Assembly: GCF_032854445.1 (NCBI RefSeq)
Contig: NC_088295.1
Span: 9,845,385-9,909,384, forward strand
Length of the DNA: 64,000 nucleotides
Source of the DNA: Liolophura sinensis
Taxonomy: Eukaryota; Mollusca; Polyplacophora; Chitonida; Chitonidae
Reading direction: 5' to 3'
This document shows positions 31,801-44,210 of this stretch, in pieces. Below the pieces are notes generated by a model. That model saw nothing but the letters and a program-made list of their open reading frames with translations. It was not told the DNA's origin and made no database searches. A program made the translations under genes and the position numbers. Position 1 is the stretch's first letter. Each line of letters starts with the position of its first letter.

Positions 31801-33524
31801 ATGTTACACAACTTGTTCTGTGCTCTTTCTTTTTATTCCATTTTTGTGATAGACAAGATTGTGATGTTTACAAAGCCCTCCTTACAGCCCATGCATTTCA
31901 CTGTATTTAATTTAATGAAGAAAAAAATATGAAAACAACGGTAATTTCAGATTTAGTTTTAATGGCCTTTCTAGCGATGCTTACTTCAATTTTAATGCTT
32001 CATTCTTTTTTAAATAATCCCCTTTCCCTCAGATGGCAAACCCCATAGCTACTTTTGATGTTAAACTTGCTAACTGTACAGTGTAACTGTTTATTTTTCC
32101 GATGTTCTTACTGAGTGCAACATTGAACGTAAAGCTAAATATGTAATCATTATGATATAAATGAACACATTTCAGGTAGAGCTGGCGACTGGTACATTTC
32201 CCTATGAAAAATGGGTAAGCCCTATTCAGCAGTTACAACAGGTTGTCGACGGAGACCCACCCAGGCTACCACCAGACAAATTCTCAAAAGATATCGAGGA
32301 TTTTGTTGCCAAAATGTATGTAAACACTCTCTTGATTCTGTGTTAAAAAATTAGAAGAGAATTCCTGACAGCATTATTGTTGAGTGCTCAGCATACAGTA
32401 AAATTGAGAAATGATTTTTCATTATTCTGGACTCAAAGCAAAGGCATCTTCTTTGTAAACAGTAACCACAAAACATTTGGACAGTGGTAACATAACCATG
32501 GCATGGCATCATCATTTTGGTTATAATGGTGGCCTACAGGTTTGAAAGAGGTAGTAGGCTTGATGCATGGATTTTAATAGTTTTTCTCCTCAAATACATA
32601 AAATTATGGACCCCAAGGAATCACTTTTGTAGTAACTCAGAAAATTATGGTAGAATTCTGTGTTGAAGTTCTCCTTTAAGAACTTTTAAGGTTTTGGCCA
32701 TGGTGAACAATCCAGTATCTTAGCCCTACATAGCAATATTTAAGCACCTTTTTTGTTTAAAGGTGTGCAAAAACTTAAAAACATCCATGAAAAAAAATTG
32801 TTTAACTTATGCCCCCTGTAGTCAGGATGTCTACAGTATAAGTCAAACTGCTTATTTCATATTTAGTTTACAGGTTTATATTAGTGTGAACTGGGTTCTT
32901 ATTGAATCTGGGGCTGTTTTGTGCAAATTTATATAGTTTCCACTTCAACTGACAAGTAAATGTAACAACATCTTGATTATAATAGAAGTTAAACATCATA
33001 TGATAAGGATTTTACATTTGATCCACAAATTCATATTGGAGTGAACTGTGGCGTTTCAATGGACTTTCAGGTTTCCAAGTCAACGGACTGGTACTATCAT
33101 TTGATTATCATGATCACAAGAGAAGTTCCATGGCAGTGGACTGAAAAATAGTTGGCTTTCAATGATGTGAACTATAGAAATCCGATGGTTTTACACACGG
33201 ATTCCATATGGGTTAATATGGGGATAAAGTAAATCCATCTAAAATTATGTAGGACTGGTTTCTGGTTTTGAGGCAACAGACTGAATATAGCAAGTTCCAC
33301 ACAGACAAAGGTGTTAAATCTGCCGTTGGGGTCGTGTGTGCCACACTCACTCCTTGTTTCTTTTTAGGTTAACAAAAAAAGTTGAACAGAGGGCTACCTG
33401 TGTTGACTTATTGGAGCATCCATTTGTGAAGAAATATGAAGAAGAGGATGTGGATATGGCTGGTTATTTCTCAACTGTTATGGAGAAGCAGTGTGACTTA
33501 AATGAAAATGTGCAAGGTCACTGA
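25650..33524 (+). CDS. MAP2K3/6: MAP kinase kinase of the MKK3/MKK6 type, spliced (7 exons, lacks N-terminal exon)
   Basis: This dual-specificity kinase phosphorylates the Thr-Gly-Tyr loop of p38 MAP kinases in stress signalling. The seven exons give 317 residues in perfect phase. Visible parts are the glycine loop '[10 protein letters not shown]', the lysine in 'VMALK', the '[10 protein letters not shown]' catalytic loop, 'DFGVSG', the activation segment '[10 protein letters not shown]' with the Ser and Thr phosphorylated by MAP3Ks, 'APERINPE', and the C-terminal '[14 protein letters not shown]' docking region. 'LVDSVQKT', 'MEVMDTSL' and 'GKIAIS' favour MKK3/6 over MKK4 or MKK7. The N-terminal p38-docking exon lies upstream and was not found. 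It is head-to-head with PRIMPOL and tail-to-tail with MCU. Confidence 0.95.
25940..25990 (-). mobile_element. SINE family A tail fragment
   Basis: 'TATTTATTTGATTTGTATTT' followed by AAGCTCAAGAATGTTTCAC is the reversed family A 3' end. It lies just before the 30-bp minisatellite, and one array-like unit (GCTCCATATCCATCCAGCG) lies on its far side. Confidence 0.65.
26005..27590. repeat. 30-bp minisatellite, about 45-50 copies, interrupted by a SINE
   Basis: The unit is 'AAATGATAGGCTCCATATCC' plus ATCCAGCACT. The period is a multiple of three, so both strands have long open frames (10-residue repeats such as '[10 protein letters not shown]' for 229 residues on the minus strand). They have no family and lie antisense in a kinase intron. 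Left-hand copies are more diverged than right-hand ones. Confidence 0.95.
26142..26310 (+). mobile_element. SINE family A inserted in the 30-bp array
   Basis: It contains 'CTCATGCTGGCTTCCTTTCC', 'GGCTCTGCCCGGTTTCCTCC' and the tail 'CATAAAACACCAATCAAATA' with AATAAAT. Repeat units lie on both sides, so the array predates the insertion or grew around it. It is 5'-truncated. Confidence 0.92.
27846..27965 (+). CDS. MAP2K3/6: MAP2K exon, helix C region
   Basis: This 120-nt, 40-codon exon has acceptor TTGACAG and donor GTAGAC. It reads '[20 protein letters not shown]', then '[12 protein letters not shown]'. 'EQK.L..DLD..M' is typical of MKK3/6. Confidence 0.94.
28323..28442 (+). CDS. MAP2K3/6: MAP2K exon, hinge region
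   Basis: This 120-nt exon has acceptor TTTTGTAG and donor GTAAGT. It reads '[20 protein letters not shown]', ending '[12 protein letters not shown]'. 'WxCMExMDTSL' marks the hinge of MKK3/6-type kinases. Confidence 0.95.
28536..28594 (+). mobile_element. SINE family B 3' end fragment
   Basis: 'CACATGACTGAAAAATTTTT' then 'AAGTACGATGTTAAACCCAA' and AGCACTCACTCACTCACTC. It lies in the kinase intron. Confidence 0.85.
28600..29420 (+). other. MAP2K intron with unassigned open frames
   Basis: Two open frames of about 90-99 residues (28645-28917 and 28981-29280) show no recognisable family. They lack suitable splice context for joining to the kinase and are treated as chance. Confidence 0.35.
29424..29490. 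repeat. 16-bp tandem repeat, 4 copies
   Basis: The unit GTGCACTATCCCTGCG recurs four times with C/T variation. Confidence 0.85.
29744..30066 (-). mobile_element. tRNA-derived SINE (family B, body type 2), with clear tRNA-like head
   Basis: On the minus strand the head reads 'GATGGCCTGATGGTTAGAGC' (A box) then 'CCTGGGGTCAAACCCAGGTC' (B box), a convincing tRNA-like pol III promoter. The type 2 body follows ('GGTGTCTTTGGCACTATACT'), and then the shared end 'GACTGAAAAATTGTGAAGTA'. The ACTC tail is lost. Confidence 0.92.
30665..30760 (-). mobile_element. Degenerate SINE family A fragment
   Basis: 'TTCACTTATAAGATGGTGGT' and GGTGGAAAACCGGGGTAAA resemble the reversed family A 3' half with several indels. 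Confidence 0.5.
30943..31122 (+). CDS. MAP2K3/6: MAP2K exon, catalytic loop and activation segment
   Basis: This 180-nt exon has acceptor CATTTCAG and donor GTAAGA. It contains '[10 protein letters not shown]', '[19 protein letters not shown]', '[17 protein letters not shown]' and 'GCKPYMA'. All catalytic residues (HRD Asp, DFG Asp, the two activation-loop phosphosites) are intact. Confidence 0.97.
31137..31235. repeat. 31-bp tandem repeat, 3 copies
   Basis: The unit is 'ACTGTATGTAATAGATTGTA' plus TGTGTAGTGTA. It starts only about 15 bases after the kinase exon donor at 31123. Confidence 0.88.
31384..31467 (+). CDS. MAP2K3/6: MAP2K exon, APE motif and helix F
   Basis: This 84-nt, 28-codon exon has acceptor TTTATAG and donor GTAAAT. 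It reads '[20 protein letters not shown]' followed by 'IWSFGITM'. With the previous exon it forms the APE-type motif. Confidence 0.96.
32176..32315 (+). CDS. MAP2K3/6: MAP2K exon, C-lobe
   Basis: This 140-nt exon has acceptor CATTTCAG and donor GTATGT. It reads '[20 protein letters not shown]', then '[19 protein letters not shown]'. It ends with AT, completed by G of the last exon to give Met. Confidence 0.95.
33368..33524 (+). CDS. MAP2K3/6: MAP2K last coding exon and stop
   Basis: The acceptor is TTTTTAG. It reads '[20 protein letters not shown]' then '[20 protein letters not shown]' and ends with a short tail before TGA at 33522-33524. This C-terminal part carries the DVD-type docking site for upstream kinases. 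Confidence 0.93.
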
Positions 33525-34228
33525 CATTAGGAGAGGTCAAATATTGTACCATATTATACAGGATATTGTGTAATGCAAAATATCATTCATTGTGTAATGA
33601 AAAAATCAATCACTAAAGCCGTTATCGAATTTTACAAAATCTGTTAGGATGTTTGTTTTTTGTTGGCATGATCATCTGTGTCTTCAAAATGACTTTTTCT
33701 GTTACCATGGAATATGTGCTATGAGCTTACATGATGGCATTGTGTTTTGTGATAGTCTCATTTTTTCTAGTAGACAGTGTACATGTTTAATGATAAAGTT
33801 TTGCGAGAAATCTAGCATTTCATGTTATAAACTTTTCCCATGTTTTTGTAATGTATGCAATGTGTGGGCTCTGTGATATTAAATCTGTTATTTTTGCACT
33901 ACGGCTTGTGTGCATTTGCCACTGTTAGATGTACATTTAATTTAACATTATGATGTGTGTGTGGGTAGAAGGATATTATATGTCAACTTGTGTATATTTT
34001 GTGATGTAATGCGTGCCTGCAGAGGTGAGGTGTCTAACATGGCTGACTCCAGATCTGCAGCTCTTGTACATCCATATATACATGTAACTGAATATCGCTA
34101 GGTTTTGTTTTGTTGACATATACATGGGTGTCCCAGATGAACCACTGGAAGGTGTATATACACATGTACCTGGCAACATTATATACCCAGATGAATCAAC
34201 CATTTTGTCTTTGTATTTTTCGCATAAG

Positions 34229-34234
34229 AATAAA
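34229..34234 (+). terminator. Candidate poly(A) signal AATAAA for the kinase gene
   Basis: I noticed this canonical hexamer about 700 bases after the stop, in AT-rich DNA with GT-rich sequence downstream. Another AATAAA lies at 34927-34932. The choice between them cannot be made from sequence. Confidence 0.4.
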
Positions 34235-34631
34235 AATCTCCTTCCCTCTGAGAGGCAATATTTTTAACAGTGTTTTATGCTCAGAAAAATGGTTAATGTG
34301 TACATCATGTATGTACATTCATGTGGACTGTTAAATCCACAGACTTGTCTCTCACGCAGAGGATATAAATATGTGAACATGTAAATACTTTGTGTGTCTT
34401 GTTGGACCTGAAAACTGCACTGTTTGTCTGTCTGTCAGTGATTGTACATGTATGTATTAGTTTATCATTAGTTTTTTCATGTGCACATGCAAATGTTTAT
34501 CTGTAATTTTATTTTGTGTGTTTCATGACAAATTCCAGTTCAGCACATGTTAGTAAGCCAATTATTTTGAGGTAGGTTCTTAGAAGCTATCGTAGAGTTC
34601 ATTGTTTTGGTAAATGGAAATCAGTAGTAGG

Positions 34632-34845
34632 GCCAGGAAACATGACTGGTTGGCCTGATGTCAGTACAATATGACTGGGTGGGGTGTCATGTCTGGTGTC
34701 TTTGGCATGATACTTCAGTGACGGCTACACTTTGGTGGCATGGACTTGCCCTCCCACAAGAAGACACAGCATATGCACACAGACATAATGACTCCTCGTC
34801 ATCATATGACTGAAAAATTGCTAAGTATGAGGTTTAATTCTGTAT
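34632..34845 (+). mobile_element. SINE family B (body type 2), 5'-truncated
   Basis: 'GGTGTCATGTCTGGTGTCTT' and TGGCATGATACTTCAGTG lead to 'TCGTCATCATATGACTGAAA' and AATTGCTAAGTATGAGGTTTAA. This is the same body as at 29744 and 23733. There is no ACTC tail. Confidence 0.85.
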
Positions 34846-35027
34846 GAGAATATTAAAGTCTTTGCATTATTTGTGGGTGTGCTATCAAGGTCAAATGGTT
34901 GGAGATTTTACAGACAGAGAGAAGGCAATAAAACTTCCAGTAGCTAGGTGGCTTATGAATATTAATATTATGTGTATGCCAGTGTCGTTAAAAGGAAAAT
35001 TCAATATTTTTGTATAGTGAAAATTCA

Positions 35028-35160
35028 TATATTTATTTATTTCACTGTTGTTTAATGCAATATTCAAGAAATGTGCACTTTATATACAATGGTGGCCAGT
35101 GTGGTGGGCGTAGGAAACTGAATTGCCTGGAGTAAACCACCAACCTTTGGCAAGTTGTTT
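35028..35160 (-). mobile_element. Degenerate SINE family A copy
   Basis: The reversed tail 'TATTTATTTCACTGTTGTTT' is followed by 'TATACAATGGTGGCCAGTGT' and GGTGGGCGTAGGAAACTG. It is strongly diverged. Confidence 0.6.
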
Positions 35161-38100
35161 TAGTAGAAGGCAAGTGACCTCCAGTAAGTATTAAATGCAA
35201 TGAAGGCTTTTATTAACCATTTCAATCACAGCCTTCACCTTTTATAACATATACAGGAATTAAAGGAAAAGAAAATTTATATATCAGTCAAATAGCATTG
35301 AAAAGATTATGCATTTCGTTGCAGGTGCATACCATAAAAAATTCTAATATGTACCTGAAGTTCATAAATTATAAATAAAGTCATCGCCATCATCAGCTGT
35401 GGGCAACTGCATTTTGCCTAAGAACTAGTCCTGAAGTCTTCTATACTAGGAGAATTGCCATCTGAACCCGCCGAAGTGCAGTTCGTACATTTCCGGTAGA
35501 ACTCTTCTACCCAGAAGGTAGTGAACAGTACAGTTCATTTTCCTCTTAACGATTGGAAAACTGGAATGTTGGACGTAGGTTCCGAGTTTACACGAACAAG
35601 CAAGCAGTTTTAATGACTCTCATTGGCTGAGAGGCAACACACCCCCAACATAAATTACAGGGTGTTAAAGATGGATGACGCGATGGACTCAGCAATTTAT
35701 GCCAGCTTTGCCGTTTTCAGGCAAGTATGGTGAGGAAAAATCACAAAATTATTCAGGAGGCACCACCAGATAGAAAAAAATGTGCTCTTTTCAGCCTATA
35801 GTGTCATTTTTTAAAGTTTTCTTTCCCTTTAATGTACTGACTGTGAGATTGTAAATTCTTATTTTTTTAAAAATAGTTTTGTAGTGATTGTTGTATATAA
35901 TATTTTTTTAAGACATGTTCAGATTGTTGTAAATAATATTTTTTCAAAACAAGATGTTCATAGGCCTTCCTCTTATTTATATTATTATATCTTTGCTGAG
36001 TACGTGTTTTAAATCAGAACATGCAACCGTGACAAACTGACTTCAGGCAGACGTAGATCAATGGAACTGGGTACAACTGGAGCCTTTTTTGTTCATAACC
36101 ACAGAATCGCCGAGTTTAAGAGCACATGTTCTTGGAGCAAGTTGCAACGTTTCCCATGACATGGTATTGTGCATCCTAGTCAAATCAAACTTTTTGATAT
36201 TAAAATTTTTGGAGGTAAACATTACAGTAGTGACTGTTAACTGTTAAATAAAAAAGGGTCATTGATTAAGGCCTTGACCAAAAGGGGAATTTTTAGAAGG
36301 GGAAGTTCTGAATCATTTTGCCCAGTGTTAAACAGCCATTTTTCATAATTTTCAAGTAAACAAAGTTTGTCATTAAAACAATTGTATCTTTGTAAGTACT
36401 GTGTTTACTGAATACCTTTAATGTTGCAATTGGCCTCATTTTACCAATGAAATTTACCCCAACTTCGGCCAAGCTGCAACATCTTAACATGGTGTACCTG
36501 CAGGTAAATTCCACAGAAATGGCTGCGTCTGCAATCTCCCTTTGGCGCATATATGAAAATATCATAATAATATGGTTAATATTAACCCCAGTGTATGGGC
36601 CATGAGGCTTCCGTAGTGACTTATGTATGGAGGTTTATTTGAGGTGTTATGCACCATGCCCCAGTCTCCCATACTTGAAGGCTGAATGAAGATCAGTGAC
36701 AGCTGCTGTCTTCAGCACATATCAGTATTACACGATGCCACAAATTGCTACATAACTCTGATCAAATGATTGCTAGCACTTAGTGAATGTTCAGAATTAC
36801 TTGCTAGGGTGGATTAGGGTTCAGATGCCAGAGCCTGATCGTAAAATCCCCAACTGGACAATTACAGCACATTTAATACATCAAATAATCAATACCGCAA
36901 TGAGGTGCGGCACTGTAACAAGTAATTTGTGACCAGGGAAACGGAAATAGATATTTGAGCTGCATTGACAAGGTGGTACAAAGTCATCAGGAGTTAGTTT
37001 TAGAATGGGTGGGTGTATGATCAGAGAACCCTGACTGGCTTAGCGGTCTGTTTTTGCTGAAGATTACATCATGACCTGTGTACCAGCATACTTCTCACTG
37101 ATCAATATCGGTTGATTCTCTTTCTACTCAGATCACATCCACTGATCAATAGCTCTCTCTCTCTCTCTTTTGAGGCCCTGCTGTGGCACTTAACTCCTCA
37201 AATGAATATTTTATTTCCCATTTTCTGGTGCTCCTGACTAAGTAGAGATATTATTCATAGAATTCATGTATCCAATGGCATAAAAAAAAGAGAAATAATA
37301 CATATGCAAAAAAGCAAAAAAAAATTACTTAGGAGAGGGAATAAGACTTCACAATTTTGCCATTACGGCATTGGAAATCATAGCATGACTTGGCAGATAT
37401 ATCTTTTTGCCATGAAAGGTGAGGGTAGAAAGCAATGAAGCCAAATGTAGAAGCATCAGAGGAAATTTGAGCATTGGCCAGACAACCCTTGCTCAGGTCT
37501 TTGAAATAGCTTTGTTTTTCTAGGGTCTTCCAATAGAATGAGTTCAGTAACCCTGTGACTGAGGTGATGGAGATGACAGTGTAATAGCCAGGTCCCTGTT
37601 CTGTCTGGAATGGCCTATCAAGATATATTGTGCTTGTCAGTCTCTAAGCCACATATCAGGCACAGGAAAATTGGTCTGGCAATCCAGAGTTTTGGAGAAC
37701 GTGCACAGAACTTTAACAACCGGGAGGAATTGGCATCAGTTAATCATTTATAGATGGAGGTCATTTTACATCACAAGAAAAGAATATGCAGTGTATTTTG
37801 CCTGAAAATCTTGATCTGTGAAGGTCATAAGGCACATCATGACAGTAAACAGTTCTCATCTTTACAAAAACAAGTTACTGATAAAAAACAACTTCTTGGT
37901 TGCTAGGTTTTGGGAAGAACAATAAAAGGTCAAAGCTGATTGGTGATCTTGCCCAAAGGATTCGAAGACTGAGGACTCTGGGAGTGGAGAATTAACCTAA
38001 ACTCTCTAGATGTACGTGGTCTACATAGATAGAGGTCTAATTGGAAGGTTTAGAAATATATGTTGATAGAACAGAACACCACGTCAATTGTGCATCAGTT

Positions 38101-41100
38101 AAACGGAAACTAAATATACTCTGGAGAATATGTTGCCCTCCATGAACTAAAATTTATCAAGATTGCAATCGGAAAGTGAGTAGATTGCAAGCCCATGTAT
38201 TTTTCCTTAGATCAGAACAATCTAAGCATCCCTGAATCCAGATGTCACCACAATACAGACATACACATAGGTACTGTAAATCTTTCACCTTTTCAATCGC
38301 TAAAGCACCTTTTCCAGTGGAATTTATACACACAATTATTATGAAAATTCCCTAAAAATGATATCTTTGTGTCATAAAAGATGCTTCATAAAACTGCAAG
38401 TTATTTCTCCACACTCCATAGTTCCCTCGGAATGTTTCAGAGTAGTGGTTGCAGAGGTGGTTAAAAAGGTTTTAGAATTACGGTAAATGCAATGTTATGC
38501 CTACTGCCAGAGAGGTCCATTTAAAAGCAACTCAAAAATAAAATAAACAAAAAAAAAAAACACCATAATGTAATAACTTCTATATTTTATTTGCAATATG
38601 AAGAAAATATTGTCTTTATGGGCCACTGGTTCGATCCAAACACAACATGCATTTAATTCAATTTTGTTACGCAACGAATATTAACTTTAAATAGCCTTAC
38701 ACAGTAACACATGTATGTGCATGGCATACAGAATAGGAAAATTGTGCAGATAAAGGTCTCAAGAAAATATATATAGATGAATAAATATTATCACCCTTTG
38801 GTTCAGTCCAATAAGCAAAGAATAGTACATTAACATAGCAATTAGGGACGGTACGTTATGTAATTCTCACGCTAAACTAAATCAATGTTCTCAATATCAA
38901 TTTCATATCTCATATTAGCCAGAGTCATGGGATTTATGGTTGTCATTCAGTACAAAGTTATCCTGTTTTAGAGACCAAGAGAGCATGCAAGCCCAAAGTT
39001 AACATCAGTAACTGAGTGCATCCAAGTGCCCAGTGCTGCCATACAGCTCAAACCTTTAGGCTACATCTAGCGTGAGGACATTACAAGTATCTCAACTGAC
39101 ATACACAAGCTGACAATTAGCCAGTTCTCAGCCATACAGATGACATGCATTTGGTCTGCGGCCATGGTAGATCATCTGTAATAAGACTTTCATGGTTCAG
39201 TGCATACAGTGAAAGGGACACACTTTAGAAAAGACCAGGAATTTCTGATGTTAGAGATCCAAAATGGCTGCATGTGGAAGTCATCTTGACCTGATATGCA
39301 CTTCTGACTCAAAGAACACTACTTACACACTTCAGTACACAATAAAACATAAATTTGTGTGAGCTGATCAGTTGCTTTTTCTTCGCAATTTAAAAAAAAA
39401 AAGTACACTCTCATGGCATAGCATTACATTTGTTGTGAGCCAGAATACAATATTCTATGTAATACAAAATGATGAGGTACACCACAAACCTGTGTAGAGT
39501 GCATATCAGCGACAACAACCTAAAGGCCTCTTAATAGCAAAATGTTTGCAATAAATCACAGTCAGGTGTTGGAGTTAATGTAACGATGAAGTTCTCTACA
39601 CATACCTGCTTTCTTACACGTCTTAGTGCCAACATTGTAAAACTACCACAACCACAAACAAAGCCTGGAAGATCATTAATTGTTAAGCTCAATATATCTA
39701 GGCCTATACACCTACATGTATGACAAAGAGTATGGATTTTATAGACCGGCTAATGTGGTTACAAAATTTTACCATATTAGGTGGCAGTGAAACAGGCCTT
39801 TTTCATAATATCAGGTACAAGTACACGTATTTCTATCAACAAAAAAGTCAAGCAGATAATGCCCAATACCTACACACATCTTTTTTTCAATTCATCACCA
39901 AAACATTTTCAAAAGTGTAGTAGTTCCAACTTTGCCACCTTCCAGCGAAAGTTTTGAGTTTGGCGAAAGTGGTGATGATGTTTAGGCTGTGTGATGACTA
40001 ACATTGGTACAAGTATGACTACACGTACATGTATAGGTACCAACCTTCAATATGCTTGATTATTGTATGCAATAATGTTTCGATTCCTCAACGAAAGAGG
40101 ACACCGCAATAACTAACAAATGATGAAAGATAATACATCGTTGACTTAATACTTTAGTATTAATTCATTTAATTCTTCAGTATTAATTGAAATAATTTTC
40201 TTGAAAATGGGTTAAATTATATCCAATACATATACTTCATAAAAATTTGAAATAATTGATGTTGAAAATGGCTAAAATTATAAGCAATGTCTATACTGAA
40301 TCAATATGCACTGTCCTGTATCAGATATCCCTCTATCTTCAAAACAGTAAGCAAAAGCAGAATTTTGGCTGAATAGTACCATGTGACATAGCTTTTGTGT
40401 TGAGACAAAGCTACCTGAAACTACCTGAAAGTGCTTGATGTAAAAGTATAACCTACAATACAGTACATCCACATACATATATACATGCGCGTCTGTTAGT
40501 ACAGGGCCACCACAAACCTCATGCACAACATTACTATACAGTATTACACAATTACCAACAACTAGATTCACTAAAATATTAAAGTATCAGATACATTTAG
40601 ACAATAAGATTGAACTGGGATACCCACCTATATACACCCCCAGAGCAATGTACAGCAGTGTACAGAAGGTTTTCTATGATGAAATATCTTCATTCAAGGC
40701 ACTCGGTTACATGTAGGTTAACACTGAAGTTGTTGAGCAACTTTATATATCTGGGGATCTAATTACATACATACTGAATAACATCAGACAAAATCAGTAT
40801 AGAACATAAGATGAAGTGATTAAGCTGAGACACGTATCAGTCCAGTGAACATCACTTAACCGGCCATCTGGAATAGCTCTGTGCAGATCGTACATAGATG
40901 TGGCTTCTTGAGGGAGCTTTATAGTGTGAGTAATACTTATATGTGCAGGTTACACCAGTGTTCCAATATATCGTTACTAAAGTCCCTTGCTTTAATTCCC
41001 TTTCATCATCCGGTGTGGTAGAGTATTGATATATACATGTACAGATATAGAATTCACTCATGTGAGGCTGAAGAATAACAATAAGCATCTATTAGTAGAG

Positions 41101-44012
41101 AGATCAGCAGTCTGGTCACAGAACAGGGCTGAATGGCTCTATGGTACAGTACAAATGTGGTAGAGCAGTGTTGGCACTTAGTTCAATATCTATACTGACT
41201 TACAGCAGCCAGATAGCAGACAGCACAACCAAGACGACCAATTTGTCAAGCCAGATTATTACTATTGCTTAAAAAAAAACAAAAAAACACCCAGCCAGTC
41301 AGCTATCCAGTGTTTATACCCAATGTGAGATCAACACCCACATGCTTGCGAGAAAAAACTTCCATTAACCCTGTAAACTGTGCAGACTGGCGTACCATTA
41401 CTGTCAGCCTATACATCATGGTTAAAGTTCACATATCTTCTGTCGGAAGCTTGGGTTTTACAAACATATCAGACTTGTATGCCGACACAGGAATAGCCCA
41501 TAGAACACACGATAGTTTGTACATGTTGCACAAATACATGCTTGATTGATACCCTCAAATTATATTTGGATAATCCCACTTTGCTGTCCAGTCTTAGTCC
41601 TGCCTGAAGGCAGACAGTAGATTAATGGCTTATTTAGCCCTGGATTTGCCAGACTACAGACTGCATTGGTACTGGAAATGCTCTATAGCTTCTGAATTGG
41701 TTATCTATATAAAAATCCTGGGTAAATGCCCTTGATAGTATAGCTGTTTAGGACACATATAGACTAGCTGCTGTATACATGCCTGATGTTGAAATTGGGA
41801 TGTGTCCCTTCAAATGGAAAACGATTCTTTCAACTACCGCTATTTCGTGTCAATACAGCACCAAACTGGTCTGGCAGTATTACTGGGATTGATCAGTGGC
41901 CAGAATGGGAATATATCATATACATCACAAACCAGTGAGGAATAACACGAAATTCACAATAACTAACAAATGTGGAAAAGATTACTTTTAAGTTGTTCTA
42001 CAAAATAAATGGCATATAAATAATGATGTTACCTACCTAATATAAAGATAAATACAGGGTTTTATGTCTTCATATCTTTCACAAACAAAGGATAAGAACT
42101 GCTATTGGCTTTTTTAAGGCCAACAACAGCCATCTTTCACATTTCAGAACTACAGTATCAAAATAAAAATTAATGACCATTTAATAATAATTCTAATACA
42201 ACGACAATTGCTTGAAGCATCATAAATGTGCAATACTACTGTTACAAAAGGGAGAGATTCTACTGAGAGTCAAGCTGGTCACTGGTAATTAGAGCATTAG
42301 TGCACTGTAGTACAAATCTGAGAACCACTTCTGGAATGAACAGGGTTTGTAATCTAGGTTTGACCCATTTCATGTTCACAAGCTACACATACAAAGCATC
42401 TTGATCAGAATAAAAAAAATTACAGTCTATCTCTCATCCATCATAAAGTCCATCCAGCTAATACACAAGCTCACAGCTTTGCATTTGGAACGTGAATAAA
42501 GCCACATGGTGCTGCCTGACCATTCAATAAATGGGGTTTGGTGGCGTTGGCATTGGCCTAGCCAATTATAGCTACATCAGCACACTGAGAGTTTGTTATG
42601 TTCCAAACAGTTATCTACTTGTCCATATGATGTAAACTCATGTATGTAGAATTATTCTCAAAATAAGCTATTCCAATAATTTGGGTAATATGCACGGTAT
42701 TACCTGTACAATATTACCTGTACAATATAAACGTTCCTTGAAGCCTGAGTTGATCTAATTATGGGAAAACATGACCAACTGATGTGATTCTTTGACTTGT
42801 ACACTTTGGTTGGTGTTAAGAACAAATAAATAAACAAAGGCCAAAAAATACTTGTTGAAGAACACTGGTGAAAAAAATAGAAAAAAGGCGTTTCTTCATG
42901 CTTAAGAAAAGAATTCTTAAGCCAGTAACAACGATATGAGCTTATTAAAGAAATTACCATTTTGCATTTACAATTTAGTTCACAAAGGTTGCAACTCTTA
43001 AAAAACATTCATAATTACACATATAAATATAACAAAAAAATGGAGAAGTTAAATAGCAACATACATTGATCAATCAAGCACATCCAAACAGATAATAAAG
43101 AAAAGAAAAATACCCTAGAAGAGAGACAGTACAGGAGCTTGACTTCACAGTACAGAGACAGACTTTTATAAACAGAATGACAATGTACCCTATATAGAGC
43201 AATCTCAGTTGCTACATAATGACGAAGAGAACTGCTATGAGGAAGAGCACCAGCGTTAGAAATCAAAATATGGAGATAAATCTATACGCGAAAGGCACCA
43301 ACAAAATAAAAGGGAGGCCTGTTTAAATACGCTTGTGCATTTGTGTGCATTCAGTTAAAAAGGTACATTATATATTTTACCTCCTCACCTGTTTCATGGA
43401 TCAATCTCTAAACATTTCCTTGTAATCACATTGACTCATTTTAACTTGTCATTCATCAAAGGGTGCATCAACAGCTGCATGTTGTTGTAAATGGAGAGTT
43501 TTCTAATGAATGTATAAATAGCCAAGACATCTGGGAAATTGGATTTCAACAGACGGTTTACTCTGCACAAATTAAATTAAGCTACATGCAAAAAGAAAAA
43601 AATTAAAAATAGAACATGCTAAAAGTATGGAAAGAATCCAAAGCTTTGGTAGTTACCATACACATACATGTAAGGATGTATGTATATCTTATCTACAATA
43701 TATAGATCACCTACATCTACGGGCACATATAATGGCCGTACTGTAGTACATGTACATTCACTCCGACTGGCTGAAAATAGACGTTTTTCTAGCCATCATG
43801 ATCGTTCTGGGCCCTCTTCTTCCAGAACGATATTAGCACAAAACTAACTAAAAATGCTAATACATGTACCATATATCAATACGTGTGCCTTAGTAACAGT
43901 ATCAGTATCTAAGGTGATCTTGGTGCTAAAATGGCCACGTCTTCAGGGTTTGTCTCCATGTTATTCCCTGGGGTACCCAGTACAGAAAGAGTGATCTAGG
44001 GTTGTACACATG
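35161..44012. other. Convergent intergenic region and probable MCU 3' UTR; no coding exon recognised
   Basis: About 8.9 kb lies between two tail-to-tail genes. There is no open frame above about 100 residues, and none shows a family. The part next to MCU is even in composition and could be a long 3' UTR. A minus-strand AATAAA (TTTATT on plus) lies at 38586-38591, and minus-strand ATTAAA variants lie nearer the stop, near 42179 and 40169. A CT-rich microsatellite lies at about 37146-37172. Confidence 0.45.
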
Positions 44013-44210
44013 CTATACTCCTTTCCTGGCAAGAGGCTGGATGGGCAGGTGAAGCTGGAGGGGGTCACGAAGACGGTCCAAGTCCAACTGGGCAACAGCT
44101 ATCGCATTTTTTAGCTGATTGTAGCGATTTATATCTAACTTCTGTCGGCGAGCAGTTTTATAGAAGAACAGAAGATGTTGACGATCCTTCACATCAGGGA
44201 AGTTATATTC
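44013..44210 (-). CDS. MCU: MCU last coding exon, coiled coil 2 and stop
   Basis: The acceptor is ATTTCAG. It reads '[20 protein letters not shown]', '[20 protein letters not shown]' and '[20 protein letters not shown]', ending 'ARKGV' before TAG at 44013-44015. Confidence 0.97.
   Translation of the reverse strand, partial: EYNFPDVKDRQHLLFFYKTARRQKLDINRYNQLKNAIAVAQLDLDRLRDPLQLHLPIQPLARKGV

Noticed and set aside
36293..38250. Region considered as a decayed retroelement or pseudogene because of its even composition
   Set aside because: No frame of useful length or recognisable reverse transcriptase, integrase or capsid motif was found on either strand.
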